From assembly GCA_947069175.1 (NCBI GenBank), contig CAMTDV010000013.1:12782501-12846500 (forward strand): a stretch of 64,000 nt of DNA, written 5' to 3'. This stretch comes from Scalesia atractyloides. Taxonomy: Eukaryota; Streptophyta; Magnoliopsida; Asterales; Asteraceae. The position numbers and the translations under genes are program-made. Positions 34,556-45,932 of the stretch are shown piece by piece. Each line of letters starts with the position of its first letter. Position 1 is the first letter of the stretch. The notes under the pieces were generated by a model, which had not been told where the DNA came from, made no database searches, and worked only from the letters and a program-made list of their open reading frames with translations.

Positions 34556-34678
34556 CAACAAAGTTCAGTATTTGGGACGTAGCACATCGCGTCCAAGCTG
34601 GATAGTGTAGGTGGAGAGCAGCCATTAGGGTATTGTGTGACAAGAGTTCCTAGCTAAATTAAAGGAAAGTTTTATAGG
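34556..34678 (+). pseudogene. RTE-like LINE, ORF C-terminal part, left piece
   Basis: Fragments read YLG, HRVQAG, RWRAAIRVLCD and KGKFYR, matching in order the region after the RT domain of plant RTE-clade LINE proteins. The frame is broken: a TAG follows HRVQAG, a small indel precedes RVPS, and a TAA follows it. The protein continues at 37813 (VAVRPA...) beyond a solo LTR, so one LINE fragment was split by that insertion. Confidence 0.8.
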
Positions 34679-34768
34679 TGTAACACCCTGTAAAATTGTG
34701 TCCAATAATATAGTGACACGTGTTGTATTTTATATAATTGTCTGTTAAAGACCAATAAGGACTAAAGG

Positions 34769-35120
34769 CGTCAACATGCTCAAGATTGATCATCTGAGTG
34801 ACGAACCGATGTCAACATGCATAAATAATAGCCTCTTAGTGACTGATACGTCAACATGCTTAAATCTTAGCCTCTGAGTGACTGATATGTCAACATGCTT
34901 GAAACTTGGCCTCTGAATGACTAATACGTCAACATGCCTAGCCTCTGAGTGACATCGGAATCAACATGCTTGTGATAAGCCTCTGAGTGATCCTTTGTGA
35001 AGTCCCAACTCTCATACGTACCGTTTGTTGGACGAGATAATTCAATTCTGTAAATATGTGAAAGTTGGATATTGGAGGGATTAAAAGTGTCAACATGTTA
35101 ATTTATACCTTTGAGTGACC
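34769..35120. repeat. Tandem repeat inside the solo LTR
   Basis: About seven imperfect units of roughly 45-55 bases, each with GTCAACATGC followed by CCTCTGAGTGA. The last unit is separated from the others by about 110 bases. Confidence 0.7.
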
Positions 35121-35494
35121 TTTTAACGAACCGAGAGCTCAATAATGCCCGGGCATAATCCCGGGTATACCAAGTATTGGCTACGGAGGGCTAAAAGTGC
35201 CAAAATAGTATTTAAAATCGTTTTTATAAGCTTTATATAGTTTAGGGGCCAAAGTGTCAAATTTTAAAACTGAAATAGGGGCGGTCGCGGGCCGCGAGAG
35301 ACCCGGCCTGTGTCTCTCGCACCCCGCTAGAACAGACCTGCAGCAGAAAGTTTGTTTTGGAGCCCAAGCAAAGCTCCAAAACCATTAAATCGAAACCATG
35401 GCCTTCCTAATCAGCTATGCCACGTTTTGGGATGCTTGTAAGCTTCTTTTTACACCCCTAGACACCTGGCTTCACCTCCTTTGAGCTCTCCAAC

Positions 35495-35502
35495 TATAAA
35501 TA
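35495..35502 (+). promoter_or_regulatory. TATA box of the solo LTR
   Basis: TATAAATA in the context CCAACTATAAATAGGGG, followed within about 30 bases by C/A-rich start-like sequence. This is the classical plant pol II layout and the probable U3/R boundary region of this LTR. Confidence 0.55.
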
Positions 35503-37812
35503 GGGGCTTAAGTTCACCATTTCAACTTGCACCTTTCTTATTCACTCTTCTCCCTCCTCTGGAAGTTCCTAACTAAAAGGATCAGTCCAACATAGTTCTT
35601 TTGCATCTAGGAATCACTGGTAAGTGTTCCTTCCTTGTGCATTTTCGTTTATAGGCTTCTATAGCCTAAACTCAAGCGTTTTACGTAAAACGCTTTGACT
35701 TTAGGTTAAGACCATTATGGTCCAGCCATTGTTCAACATAAACATGGCTAAGTGATCATAGTAAGGTAGGTGTTCGTCCCTATAAAGGGCACCTCCTAAA
35801 GATCACGTTTGCTAGACCAATTGACGGGTCAAAGTTATGATATTAAAAAGTCAAACAGGCCATTTTTCGGAAAAATCATAAATTGATCTTATATATGTTA
35901 TGAAACCTGTTTTAACACTTAAACAAGTTGGTAACAATTATTAGAACATGTATGAACATGTTCAGCTCGTCAATTTCAGTTCTAGGGTCGGTTCGCAACA
36001 GAAAGTCGCAAGGTTTGACTTTTGCTTTAACTTTCGATTCTAACCCGATTTAGGTTAGTTACCCACTGATCTAAAGTTGCATTATGATCATAATATAATA
36101 TAGCATAACCCTATGAGGCTATATTACATAATCATAATCAGAATCCAAGTTTATGCACAAGTTCCATAATTATGCCATTTTGACCAAAATGCCCTTTTTG
36201 CATAAAACAAGGTTTCAAATGGTAATGAACTTGAAAATGAATTTCTACTAATGTAATATCATAAATAGGATTATTTGGGATATTAAACCAAGTTATAAAC
36301 TAAGTTTTTAAACAAGTCTTTAAACTATGTCGATAAATGACGGTTTTAGCCCCTGTGGCTTATAAAATAGTTTCAATCAAATATTTTCGAGATAAATCAC
36401 TTACTTACCGATATGTATATTAATTAACATATTTTAAACATTTTAATCTGATCCAAACATCAGTTTTCATAAACATCGCTTAAAGACGTCACTTTACGAC
36501 ATAAACGCCGGTTCGGCGCATAGTATGGTTTTAAACCATATTAGTGGACCAAGACTTGTTACCTACTGAATTAAAAAATTATTTTAAACATATTTACAGT
36601 AGGTACTTATTATAAACTCAGAATCCCAAATAATTTATAAACTATGTGTAAAATGACCAAAATGCCCCCTCGGTGCATAGTTTGGTCATAAAAGGTAAAA
36701 TACACATATATTTGATATCCTACTGATATTATATCATAAATAAATTATTTTTCCAGAATACTCATTATCATAAACTTAAATTTTATTTAAGTTCTTTATA
36801 TACGATACGAAATTACCGAAATGCCCCTCTAAGGCATAATTTCGTTTTAAAACCTCAACGGGCATACAAGTTGATATCCTACTGATATCTTAACTTATTT
36901 AAAGTATAATGGCATACAGAAATTGTCCATAACTTATCTGGTTACCCGATATCGCTATTATGCGCACAGTTACGTATATGTGACTATTTTACGGAATTCA
37001 ACCGTGACGGGTTTAACCTTATCATTTTAAGTTCAAAATCCAGAATGTTTATAGTTTACCCATATTATACAAGTCAAGTACTTTTCGGGTTTAAACTACA
37101 TTCTATCTGATCATCGTTTAATCAAGCGTTATACGTAATGATCATGTACACTATTCGGTTTATACAACCGTTAGTATTCAATTGGCTAGTTTATGCCATA
37201 ATCCAGACTAGAGCCTTCTCGGTAAAAGCTATCTGCACTCGGTACTTTTGTATACGGCTGAGTTATTTTAAAATAAAAGAAGAAAGCAATCTCAGGTAAA
37301 TACTCTCAACTTATTTCCCCTATAAGGGCTTGGGATATGGTAAATTATTATTGCATGGTCCATTGCATGGTTAACGTTCCTAAGATAATAAAAGATTTTG
37401 TGCCGTTTGCACTTGAAATCATTTTTAATATTTTCAAAATGAGTCAGTTGGGTGTATTTACCAGCGTAAGCTGACGTATCCTCCAAAGACTAATCTGCAG
37501 GTACAACACGAAATTAAGCCGGAAGCTGCTCGGTAGAGAATAAAAGGATTCTTGTAAATCTTTAGATCTGCCTAAAGTCTGTTTTGTATTCATTCTTGTA
37601 CATTCTATGATCCGCCTGTGGATCTTCTATTACAAGCTTGTATATTATTTTGTATTTTCGAACATTCGGTTTGTAATAGTAATTTTACTCCAAGACTTCC
37701 GTTGTGCCACGTTTAATTGACTATGACGTTATCAACTGTTGTCACGATACACCCCACCCGGGGCCACCGGTGTATGGATTTTAGGAACATAAATCCGGGG
37801 TGTGACAATAGG

Positions 37813-38130
37813 GTTGCAGTTAGGCCGGCTGTGTTATACAATACAACTTGTTGGGCCGTTAAGAACACATATGCTCGTAAGTTGGAGGTAGCAAAGATGA
37901 GAATGTTAAAATGGATGTGTGGACACACTAGGCTGAATGGGATAAGAAATGAGGCCTTTAGGGAAAGATTGGAGGTGGCTAGTATATCGGATAAGATAAG
38001 AGAGGGGAGGTTGAGATGGTATGGGCACGTTAAAAGGTGACAAGTGACGACCACAGTTAGAACCGTGGAAACTCTTACGATGGTGGGGAGGGGTAGTAGA
38101 GGCAGACCGAAACTGAGGAGTGGTTGCATA
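37813..38130 (+). pseudogene. RTE-like LINE, ORF C-terminal part, right piece
   Basis: Encodes VAVRPAVLYNTTCWAVK, then KLEVAKMRMLKWMCGHTR, RNEAFRERLEVASI and LRWYGHVKR, the conserved C-terminal signature of plant RTE-clade non-LTR retrotransposons. A stop at 38038-38040 follows HVKR. The recognisable RGRPKL segment comes later near 38099-38116, so the 3' part is decayed. It joins the piece ending at 34678 across the solo LTR. The full protein would be a target-primed reverse transcriptase; only the region after the catalytic domain remains. Confidence 0.88.
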
Positions 38131-38143
38131 TCGCTGAGGACAT

Positions 38144-38551
38144 GATGAGAATAGGACTTGAGCTGATCGAGCTCGCTCGACTCATTTATTATATTGAGCT
38201 AATGAGTACATTGTATGGATTACTATAACACATGCAATGCACTCGTAAATGCACACTATATCATTAGTTTTTCGTTTATGTACGATAACACCACCATCTA
38301 AAGTTTGTATGTTAAGATTTTGTTTACCTACGATGCTAACACCACGTGATGAGGATAGGACTTGAGCTGATCGAGCTTGCTCGACTCATTTACTATATTG
38401 AGCTAATGAGTACATTGTATGGATTAATATAACACATGCAATGCACTCGTAAATGCACACTATATCATTAGTTTTTCGCTTATATACGATAACACCACAT
38501 CTAAAGTTTGTATGTTAAGATTTCGTTTACCTACAATGCTAACACCACGTG
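38144..38551. repeat. 204-bp tandem duplication
   Basis: Two nearly identical units begin at 38144 and 38348 (GATGAGRATAGGACTTGAGC). They differ by a few bases and a short indel. They lie directly downstream of the LINE coding remnant, so they may be its 3' untranslated end duplicated. Confidence 0.85.
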
Positions 38552-39056
38552 ACTTTTTTCGTTCCATTACATCACCTAAATAAATCGCATAAGATGTTTC
38601 ACTTAGTTACAAAAAATATCATCGCATGATTTTCGTTTGAACTCATACACGAGAACATGTGTGTGTGTGTAGTGAGAGATGCCCGAAAAACCTGGGTGTT
38701 AAACCTACCCAAAACTGGGTATTAAAAAAACTGGTTCCTTCGTACCCGGTTCCATAATCGACCCTACTCGTCGGTTATTTACTGCTTCCATACTCTATTA
38801 TCTGAAACCAGTTCCAACGCAGCTATACCTAAACCGAATCGATCAAAACCTGAAAAAAAATATTGGAACCAAACTGAAAAACCCGATCACTTCCTCTTCA
38901 AAACCCCCTTCCATACCTAACCCACTTATTGGCATATTCGGGTTTTAATCTTGCTGACCATACACGTAACCAATTTCAACTCTAAACCGGGCATGCCCTA
39001 GTATTCGATTTGTACACCTCTAGAGATCAGGGATGGCAATTGAACCCAAACCCGAT
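38552..39056. other. Stretch with hAT-like ends, no gene
   Basis: GAGATGCCCGAAAAACC near 38688 and, reversed, TAGGGCATGCCCGG near 39000 could be ends of a hAT-like element rich in CCGGTTCC/AACCG motifs. CAGGGATGGCAATTGAACCC near 39029 looks like the start of a second hAT-like element cut by the LTR at 39057. Neither has a confirmed TSD. Confidence 0.35.
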
Positions 39057-40125
39057 TGTCACACCCCGACCCGCAGCGGAAAAGGTGACCGGGGGATGAT
39101 TGGGTTATCATCAAAGCTCATGACATTTATTATACGTTTCATATTCATTAATACAATTAAATAGGAAGTTTACAACCATAATTACATCATGACCTAACAT
39201 CAATCTAAGCTTCTTTGTTTTCTTCTAAGGCATTTCCTATGTTTTCCTTGCTTCGTCCTGTTCACCTGTATCATGTGTAAAAGGGTTTTTGGATCAACAA
39301 AAAGTTGGCGAGTGAATCCTATGGAAAACATTTGAACAAGTTTATTTAATTGATTGTGAAATAAAGTGCACAACCACACATGAGTAAAAATAGATGTAAA
39401 CTTATTCATAAATCAATTTAATATTAAACAATACACACATGAACAATAAAGGATCGTTTAGAGGCACGCGTTGCTCAACTCGTCTCTCACGAGGAACTGA
39501 TGGGCCTAATGAATGAATTGCATAACCATGATAATATGAAAGACATAACTACCAACAATATAAACTCAATAATACACACATGAACAATAATGGATTGGTT
39601 TTGAGGCACGCGTTGCTCACTCGTCTCCCACGAGGAACTGATGGGCTTAATGAATGAATTTCATATAAGTTGACAAAATGAAATACATAATCACAACAAT
39701 ATAAACAATCTAAGTTTAGATCACGATATGGTATGGCACAAGTTTAAATAAACGAGTTAATTATTTTGTGACACATGACACACCCCAAAACGTGTAATTA
39801 AAAAGGGGGAGTTGTAAGATCCACTCACAGTGGGTGCGTTCGGTTGATGATGTTGAATGCACGCGAAGTGGTTTTAACCACGAGTGAAATTAACCTAGAT
39901 AAATAGCATTATGGTTCGGTAAGTAAACGGATTTTATTGATCCATTTTAGTAGGATTGTTGGGTGTATTTTTGTGAGTTTAAGGCTATTTCTAACCTTAA
40001 AAATGTTATTTTTAAGTATTTTTAATTGATTTTTAATTAAAATAAATAAATAAAAATAATAAAAAAAAGATTTTTTTTGCTACCGTTGACTTTGACTTTG
40101 ACCGGTTCGTATGCGTATATATGTG

Positions 40126-40710
40126 CGCTGAGTGAGGCTCGAACCCGAGACCTCCCGTACGCGTGCACGCAGCTCTACCAACTGAGCTACGTGTCTAACC
40201 CGAAATATTTCTGTTTTTAATTATATTTATATATTAATTAGATTAATCCGAAAATCATTTTATTTCTAAAAAGATTTTACTGAATCGGACCGGTGCGCTC
40301 CACAGGTCTCGAACCCGGGACCTGTGGGTTGAGTTAACACACAGTCCACCGCTGGACTGTGTGTTTAACTTGTTATATAAACCGATTTTTATTATACTTA
40401 AATACAAACTAAGTATTTTCATTTCTGACTTATTTAAAAAGTTAGATAATTGTCCGGATCGATGCAGTAGACCGGACTCGAACTCGTGTCCTGTGATTAA
40501 ACATACACACAGTCCACCACTGGACTATGTGTCTAACTTGGTTATTATTCCGGTTATTAATAAACTTATCATGTACCGCGGTGACTCCGGTTCGGTTAAC
40601 AAAAAAAAGACATTTTTATTAAGGCAGCATGTGTGGGACAAGTTTCGAACTCGAGACGTTTACGTGTTTATTGTGCACACAGTCCACCGCTGGACTGTGT
40701 GTCTAACCCG
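40126..40710 (-). other. Four sense tRNA-like modules in LTR A
   Basis: Modules at 40126-40202, 40294-40369, 40463-40538 and 40624-40710. The first carries the perfect A box TAGCTCAGTTGG and B box GGTTCGAGCCT seen at 3842. The others share the GTCCAGYGGTGGAC D-arm-like hairpin, with B boxes GGTTCGAGACC, AGTTCGAGTCC and AGTTCGAAACT. On the minus strand, oligo-T follows the 40126-40202 module near 40065-40080. Confidence 0.65.
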
Positions 40711-41401
40711 AGTTATAACTTGATTTTAATTATACTTATATGTTACATAAACTTCGTCTTCTTCGTCAGTTTTAACCAGAAACGATGACTGACTGGTTCG
40801 AAGTTTTTAATCATGTTCGTTAGCGTTTTTCAGTTAATTACAGGTGATATATAAATAAAAGAAAGAGAAATTAGTCGTAAGGTATACCGACTGGACTCCT
40901 CTGTTTCTCCGGCAGAACTCCGGCGACAGCAACAGATTCCGGCGTCGTGTGTCTTGCAGCAGCGAGTCTTCAGAAAGCTTGAAGAGGATGTGGGTGACTT
41001 CGGTATAAGCTCAGGGGGTTCAGTAAGGCTCAGAAGTGAAGGGCTCGGTTTTCCCGCGATGAGCAGAAATTTTCCGGCGAGTGAAATTACGTCGGGTAAA
41101 GGTGCGGTTTTGAGCGAAAAAGCTTGCAGAGGTTTGAGGGGGTATTTATAAGGCAAGTCGTCGATGAATTTGGTCCTATTTCCGACTTGATTCGTCGGTT
41201 AGAAATCCTCCGGCGGTTATAGCTTGTGTCGCGGACTCAGGCGTCGGTTATAACCGATGTCCTAGTAAATGTTTACGTTATAACTGAAGATATCGTTAAA
41301 TCTCGCGAGATCGCCGGGATTTCCGACGACTGAAATTTGGGCGCCGGTTTTGAATTCGGGAAAACATGTTATGAATTAATTGATTCTAATAATTAACAAG
41401 A

Positions 41402-41486
41402 ATCATCAGTGGCGCAGTGGTTGAGTGTGTGTGTGATAAGTTTGCTGAACCGGTATACTGACCGGGTTCGAAACCCGGCAGAAACA
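41402..41486 (+). other. Antisense tRNA-like module in LTR A
   Basis: A-box-like TGGCGCAGTGG and B box GGTTCGAAACC, with a perfect T-stem CCGGG/CCCGG. Same position and orientation relative to the LTR as 2581-2667 and 55341-55414. Confidence 0.65.
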
Positions 41487-41668
41487 TATTATTTTTATTT
41501 TCTTATTTTTAACAGTTTTTCAACAACAAATTATATATTCCAATATAATAATTAATTATGTATCGTTTAAAATTATTTTGGGCATTAAATTCGCAACGAA
41601 ATTTTTAACTGATTGTTCGGTTAATAAACGGAGCGGGTTTGGTAAATCCGTTTTTTACGGATGTTACA

Positions 41669-41705
41669 GTATCCCCTGCTTTTTAGAAATTTCGTCCCGA
41701 AATTT
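41669..41705 (-). other. Polypurine tract and conserved pre-LTR sequence of unit A
   Basis: On the minus strand, TTTCGGGACGAAATTTC followed by TAAAAAGCAGGGGATAC ends at the LTR start. The layout matches the pre-LTR sequence at 10528-10559, supporting a shared lineage. Confidence 0.75.
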
Positions 41706-41975
41706 AAGTAGTGATATATTTGACTAGAAGAATGATGGTGTTTAGTTTGACAGTTACATGCTTAGAAAAAGTAAGGGTTTAAGTTTTTGTTTGAGGCGGT
41801 AACGTTCCTTGTAAGGGTTAAGTACCCTATTACAGGAATCGCTTTTTGTTGCCTACTGTAAAAGTATTGATAAGCAGAATTGATTCGCTAAATATGATAT
41901 CATGCATAAGAGTTTGGATATGTTTGGAAGGATACGGTTATATCCTAAGGCAAAACTTCTAATACTACAACCTAC

Positions 41976-43770
41976 ATGGAACTTCTCATAACCATCTAAC
42001 AACTACCTCTGATCCTTTGACAAGAATACTTATATATAGGAAGTACCAGCGGCGTATCCACCATATTCTTGTAAAATTTTCATTGGTTTTATCAGTAAGT
42101 TATGATTGGTTCTATGACTATAGAACATAAATAAACACAACAGCTAATATTTGAATCCACATTCTGATAGCATATATGTTTGAATGGTGACAGTTTCTCT
42201 CTCGTTTGTTATGATGGAGAGGGTAGTTTATGTAGAAATGGATCACAATCCAATTTCTTTAACTAGCGAGACGATATAAATGTAACACAAATTTCAATCA
42301 AGACAATACTAAATCCTACATGGAACTTCTCATAACCGCCTGATAATGCCTCTGATCCTTTGGCAAGAATACTTATATATAGGAAGTACCAGCGGCGTAT
42401 CCACCATATTCTTGTCAAATTTTCGTTGGTTTTATCCGCAAATTATGATTAGTTACCAAGAAACTACTAAATCCTACATAGGACTTCTCATAACCGTCTG
42501 ACAATGCTTCTGACCTTTGACAAGAATACTTATATATAGGAAGTACCAGCGGCGTATCCACCATATTCTCGTCAAATTTTCATTGGTTTTATCAGTGAAT
42601 TATGATTACTCCTATGTGACTCTACAACCAATACAACAAACACAAAAATACTGAAAATGAAAAATGTCTGTGCGATCAAGGCTCAATCAAACGGAGCCGA
42701 TCGTATTGCATGTACTGAAAATGAAAATGTCTGTGCGATCAAGGCTCAATCAAGCGGAGCCGATCGTATTGCATGTACTGAAAATAATAAACTTAATCTA
42801 AACAACAATCACACAAACAGCCTATACATGGAACCTCTCATAACCGCCTGATAATGCCTCCGATCATTTGACAAGAATACTTATATATAGGAAGTACCAA
42901 CGGCGTATCCACCATATTCTTGTCAAATTTTCATTGACTTTATCCACAAGTTATGATTAGTTCTATGTGACTACTACAAACACAATAACCACAAAATACT
43001 GATAATGAAAGTGTCTGTGCGATCAAGGCTCAATCAAACGGAGCCGATCGTATTGCATGTACTGAAAATGAAAATGTCTGTGCGATCAAGGCTCAATCAA
43101 ACGGAGCCGATCGTATTGCATGTACTGAAAATAATAAACTTAATCTAAACGACAATCACACAAACAGCCTATACATGGAAGCTCTCATAACCGCCTGATA
43201 ATGCCTCCGATCATTTGACAAGAATACTTATATATAGGAAGTACCAGCGGCGTATCCACCGTATTCTTGTCAAATTCTCATTGACTTTATCCGCAAGTTA
43301 TGATTAGTTCTATGCGACTCTACAACAAACACAACAACCACAAGATACTGATAATGAAAATGTCTGTGCGATCAAGGCTCAATCAAACGGAGCCGATCGT
43401 ATTGCATGTACTGAAAATGAAAAATGTATGTGCGATCAAGGCTCAATCAAACAGAGCCGATCGTATGTGGGCACGCCAGGTTCAACCTCATAATGAAATG
43501 GGGAACATGCTCAACGCTCATAATGTAATGGGGAGCGGCGGCCTATGAAATTGCATGTACTGAAATAATAAACAATAATTACTCAAACAGTCTACACATG
43601 GAACCTCTCATAACCGCCAGATAATGCTTCTGATCCTTTGACAAGAATACTTATATATAGGAAGTACCAGCGGCGTATCCACCGTATTCTCGTCAAAGTT
43701 TCATTGGCTTTATCCTTAAGTTATGATTGGTTCTATGTGATTCTAAAACATAAAGAAAAACATAAAACTA
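41976..43770 (-). repeat. Repeat array replacing pol in TR-GAG unit A
   Basis: Two repeat types occupy the place where pol is expected. A block of about 150 bases with AGGAAGTACCAGCGGCGTAT occurs six times (near 42038, 42379, 42540, 42890, 43238 and 43660). Blocks with CGATCAAGGCTCAATCAAAC occur six times between 42670 and 43470. A longer stretch (43467-43555) matches the LTR of the full-length element at 4390-4478. No pol motif is found. Confidence 0.8.
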
Positions 43771-43808
43771 AACGATGGGAGTTGAATCTGGATTTTCGGT
43801 GAAAAGGA

Positions 43809-45125
43809 CTAGTTGGGTATTTCGTTTGGGCCGTCATTATCTTCGACAGGATTGGCGTTGATGTTGAAGACTCTTCCTCTTGCTGGTGGCCTAGCGGTTG
43901 GGTTTTCTTGGTTTACTTGGTTAACTGGATTTGATTGAGCTTGAGTGTTGATGACGTTAACCAATTGAGGGCATGTGTTTCTAAAGTGGGTAGGGTCGCC
44001 ACAATTGAAACAAGCTCGAACATATGGGAACATGGGGTATTGGGGTTGTTGATAGGTTTGGTTCATGGTTTGAGTAGGGGGAGAGATTTGGTTTTGAAAG
44101 GTGCGGCAAACCTTGCTCAAATGACCATAGCGTCCACAAGTTGCACATAGTCGACAAGGTAAGGTAAGGGGATGGTGATAAAAACAGTTGTTGCATTGAG
44201 GGTGAGGTCCAAGATATGGTTTCTTATTTGGGTAGGTTGAGTTGGGTGCCACTTGGGTGATTGGGATAGCTTGGATGGGTATGGCGTGTGAAATTGGTTG
44301 ATTCCGTTGGATAGCAGCGAAAAGTTGCCCGTCTCTTTTTCTGTTAGAATTGGGTTGAGAAGGGGATTCGGTTTGGGTGTAGTCGGAGGTTTCAGTCGAT
44401 GCTTTATCCTTCTTCTTCTCCTCCTTGAAGTCTTTGTTCCGGATTCGGTTCTCGGTGAGCTCTGTAGCTAACTCCATTGCTGCTTCCAATGTTGCAGGCG
44501 TGGTACTTATTACAGAGTCTTGAATCTTTGACGGAAGACCACGAATGTAGTGCTCGATCAAACGGTAGAGGGGAGTGAACATGTTGGGAACCATTTGATG
44601 TAATTCGAGGAATCTTTTGTTGTACGTGATGTGGTCTCCTTCCTTTTGCTGCAACGAATAAAATTCATCTTCTAATTTCTTGATTTCGCTCCTTGGGCAA
44701 AATCGTCTGGTCATGATTTCCTTCAATTCGTTCCAAGTTAAGGTCATAGCATCTTCCACACCTCGTTTGGCCTTCTCTGTATTCCACCAAGTAAGTGATA
44801 TCCCATATAATCGACCGGTAGCATATCGCACTTTGCGATCATCAGGGCAATCACAATTTAGAAAAGTGTTCTCCATTTCTTCAAACCAATGGAGGAGAGC
44901 GGTGACGCCTTCAGTCCCTTTGTATTTTGGAGGGTCGCATGATTTAAAATGCTTGTAGGTGCATTTAGTGATATTTGGGGGAGGGTTGATAACGTTTTGA
45001 TTTCCTTGATTGACAGGATTAGCGGTAAGTGCTTGTTGGACTTGGATTACAATGTTGGGTATTACGGCAGCCATTTGTTGAGCGATTAGGGCAGCCATAC
45101 GCTCGCGGGCTTTTCCTGCTCTCAT
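43809..45125 (-). CDS. gag: gag of TR-GAG unit A (438 aa, frameshifted near its end)
   Basis: Encodes a Gag protein expected to form the cytoplasmic particle that packages the element RNA. Residues about 55-225 are a Ty3/gypsy capsid domain (LLHWFEEMENTF, TWWNTEKAKRG, MTRRFCPRSEIKKLEDEF, YIRGLPSKIQDSV). A Cys/His cluster lies at about 311-340, and a CCHC knuckle CFNCGDPTHFRNTC at about 372-385. The frame ends before any protease sequence, so it is gag-only. Compared with unit B, one base is missing near 43828, replacing the last residues with IPN and a stop. The start at MRAGKARERM aligns with the N-terminal region of the gag at 5860. Confidence 0.92.
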   Translation of the reverse strand: MRAGKARERMAALIAQQMAAVIPNIVIQVQQALTANPVNQGNQNVINPPPNITKCTYKHFKSCDPPKYKGTEGVTALLHWFEEMENTFLNCDCPDDRKVRYATGRLYGISLTWWNTEKAKRGVEDAMTLTWNELKEIMTRRFCPRSEIKKLEDEFYSLQQKEGDHITYNKRFLELHQMVPNMFTPLYRLIEHYIRGLPSKIQDSVISTTPATLEAAMELATELTENRIRNKDFKEEKKKDKASTETSDYTQTESPSQPNSNRKRDGQLFAAIQRNQPISHAIPIQAIPITQVAPNSTYPNKKPYLGPHPQCNNCFYHHPLTLPCRLCATCGRYGHLSKVCRTFQNQISPPTQTMNQTYQQPQYPMFPYVRACFNCGDPTHFRNTCPQLVNVINTQAQSNPVNQVNQENPTARPPARGRVFNINANPVEDNDGPNEIPN

Positions 45126-45932
45126 TTTCCTACGGGCGAGGTTAGAAGACCTCTACAAGGAATACATGTCAAGAGTATGAGTTGGATGTTTTTGGGTTCA
45201 TGGGTCGCACTAGGAATGAACATTCATAAAATAATTATAGAAAAATAAATCTACTACATCCATAGGATGTCTTGGGCTTTGCTCGCCATTAGGCCCTACA
45301 TGCCGCCATACTTCACCTTCGTAATCATGTGGGCCCCCATGAATACCGGGTTTTTCATATGGTTCGCATGGGTTTGCCTGGTTGCGTACACTAAAACCCG
45401 GAGAAAATCGAGAAATATGTATACAACGTGTGATATTCGGAATGTGTCCAGGTGTAGACACGGTGACACCTCAAAGTGGGTTAGTTCGAACGACGTTTGG
45501 TGTGGCATGCTTTGGCCTAATAGGTCCTTCGTACTCTCATCGTTGGTCCCCAGGTAGGCAAACTGGTCCGTTATATTAGATTTATACGAATGTCAACCTA
45601 GACAGGACGTTCCGACTACCGGTACTTGTACCCTTCCAGTTACTACATGCCCGTCGCAGAACTTACTTTGATGAGATTTGAAAATTGCAACAAAATCTTT
45701 GAATAATGAGAGTATGAAAATGAATTGAATATATGAACATTGATATATGTATAATGAATATGTATATAAGTATGTATGTTTGACTGCAAGTATAAACAAA
45801 TATGAAACAAATAAATATCACAAGTTTGTATGTAACCACCTAATCAATTAAAAATTTAGGCAGACTATAGTATAGGCTCTAAGGGTCTAATAACCTATCC
45901 TATATCCCTATAGTCATGGCTTGATACCAATC
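45126..45932 (-). other. Leader of unit A, with altered primer-binding site
   Basis: The leader shares TAACTGGAAGGGTA (45629-45642, minus strand) and AGGCCAAAGCATGC (about 45507-45520) with the full-length element. The PBS reads TGGTATCAAGCC (45919-45930, minus strand), one base shorter than TGGTATCAGAGCC in unit B, so priming from this copy may be weakened. Confidence 0.75.

Larger units (their letters stand above)
34679..37807 (+). mobile_element. Solo LTR (3.1 kb) inserted in the LINE fragment
   Basis: Begins TGTAACACCCTGTAAAATTG and ends AATCCGGGGTGTGACA, with a perfect 5-bp duplication ATAGG (34674-34678 and 37808-37812). No retroelement coding region is attached. It carries a tandem GTCAACATGC/CTCTGAGTGA repeat near its 5' end and a TATA box. 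The small open frames inside are not recognisable. It has no tRNA-like modules, so it belongs to a different family from the LTRs at 2397, 39057 and 55156. Confidence 0.92.
39057..41668 (-). repeat. LTR A, complete (3' LTR of TR-GAG unit A)
   Basis: In sense orientation it starts TGTAACATCCGTAAAAAACG (41668 downwards) and ends GGGTCGGGGTGTGACA (39057). It carries four sense tRNA-like modules (40126-40710) and one antisense module (41402-41486). Confidence 0.92.

Noticed and set aside
37713..38129. 138-residue minus-strand frame
   Set aside because: It is antisense to the LINE remnant, whose plus-strand reading matches a known protein family.
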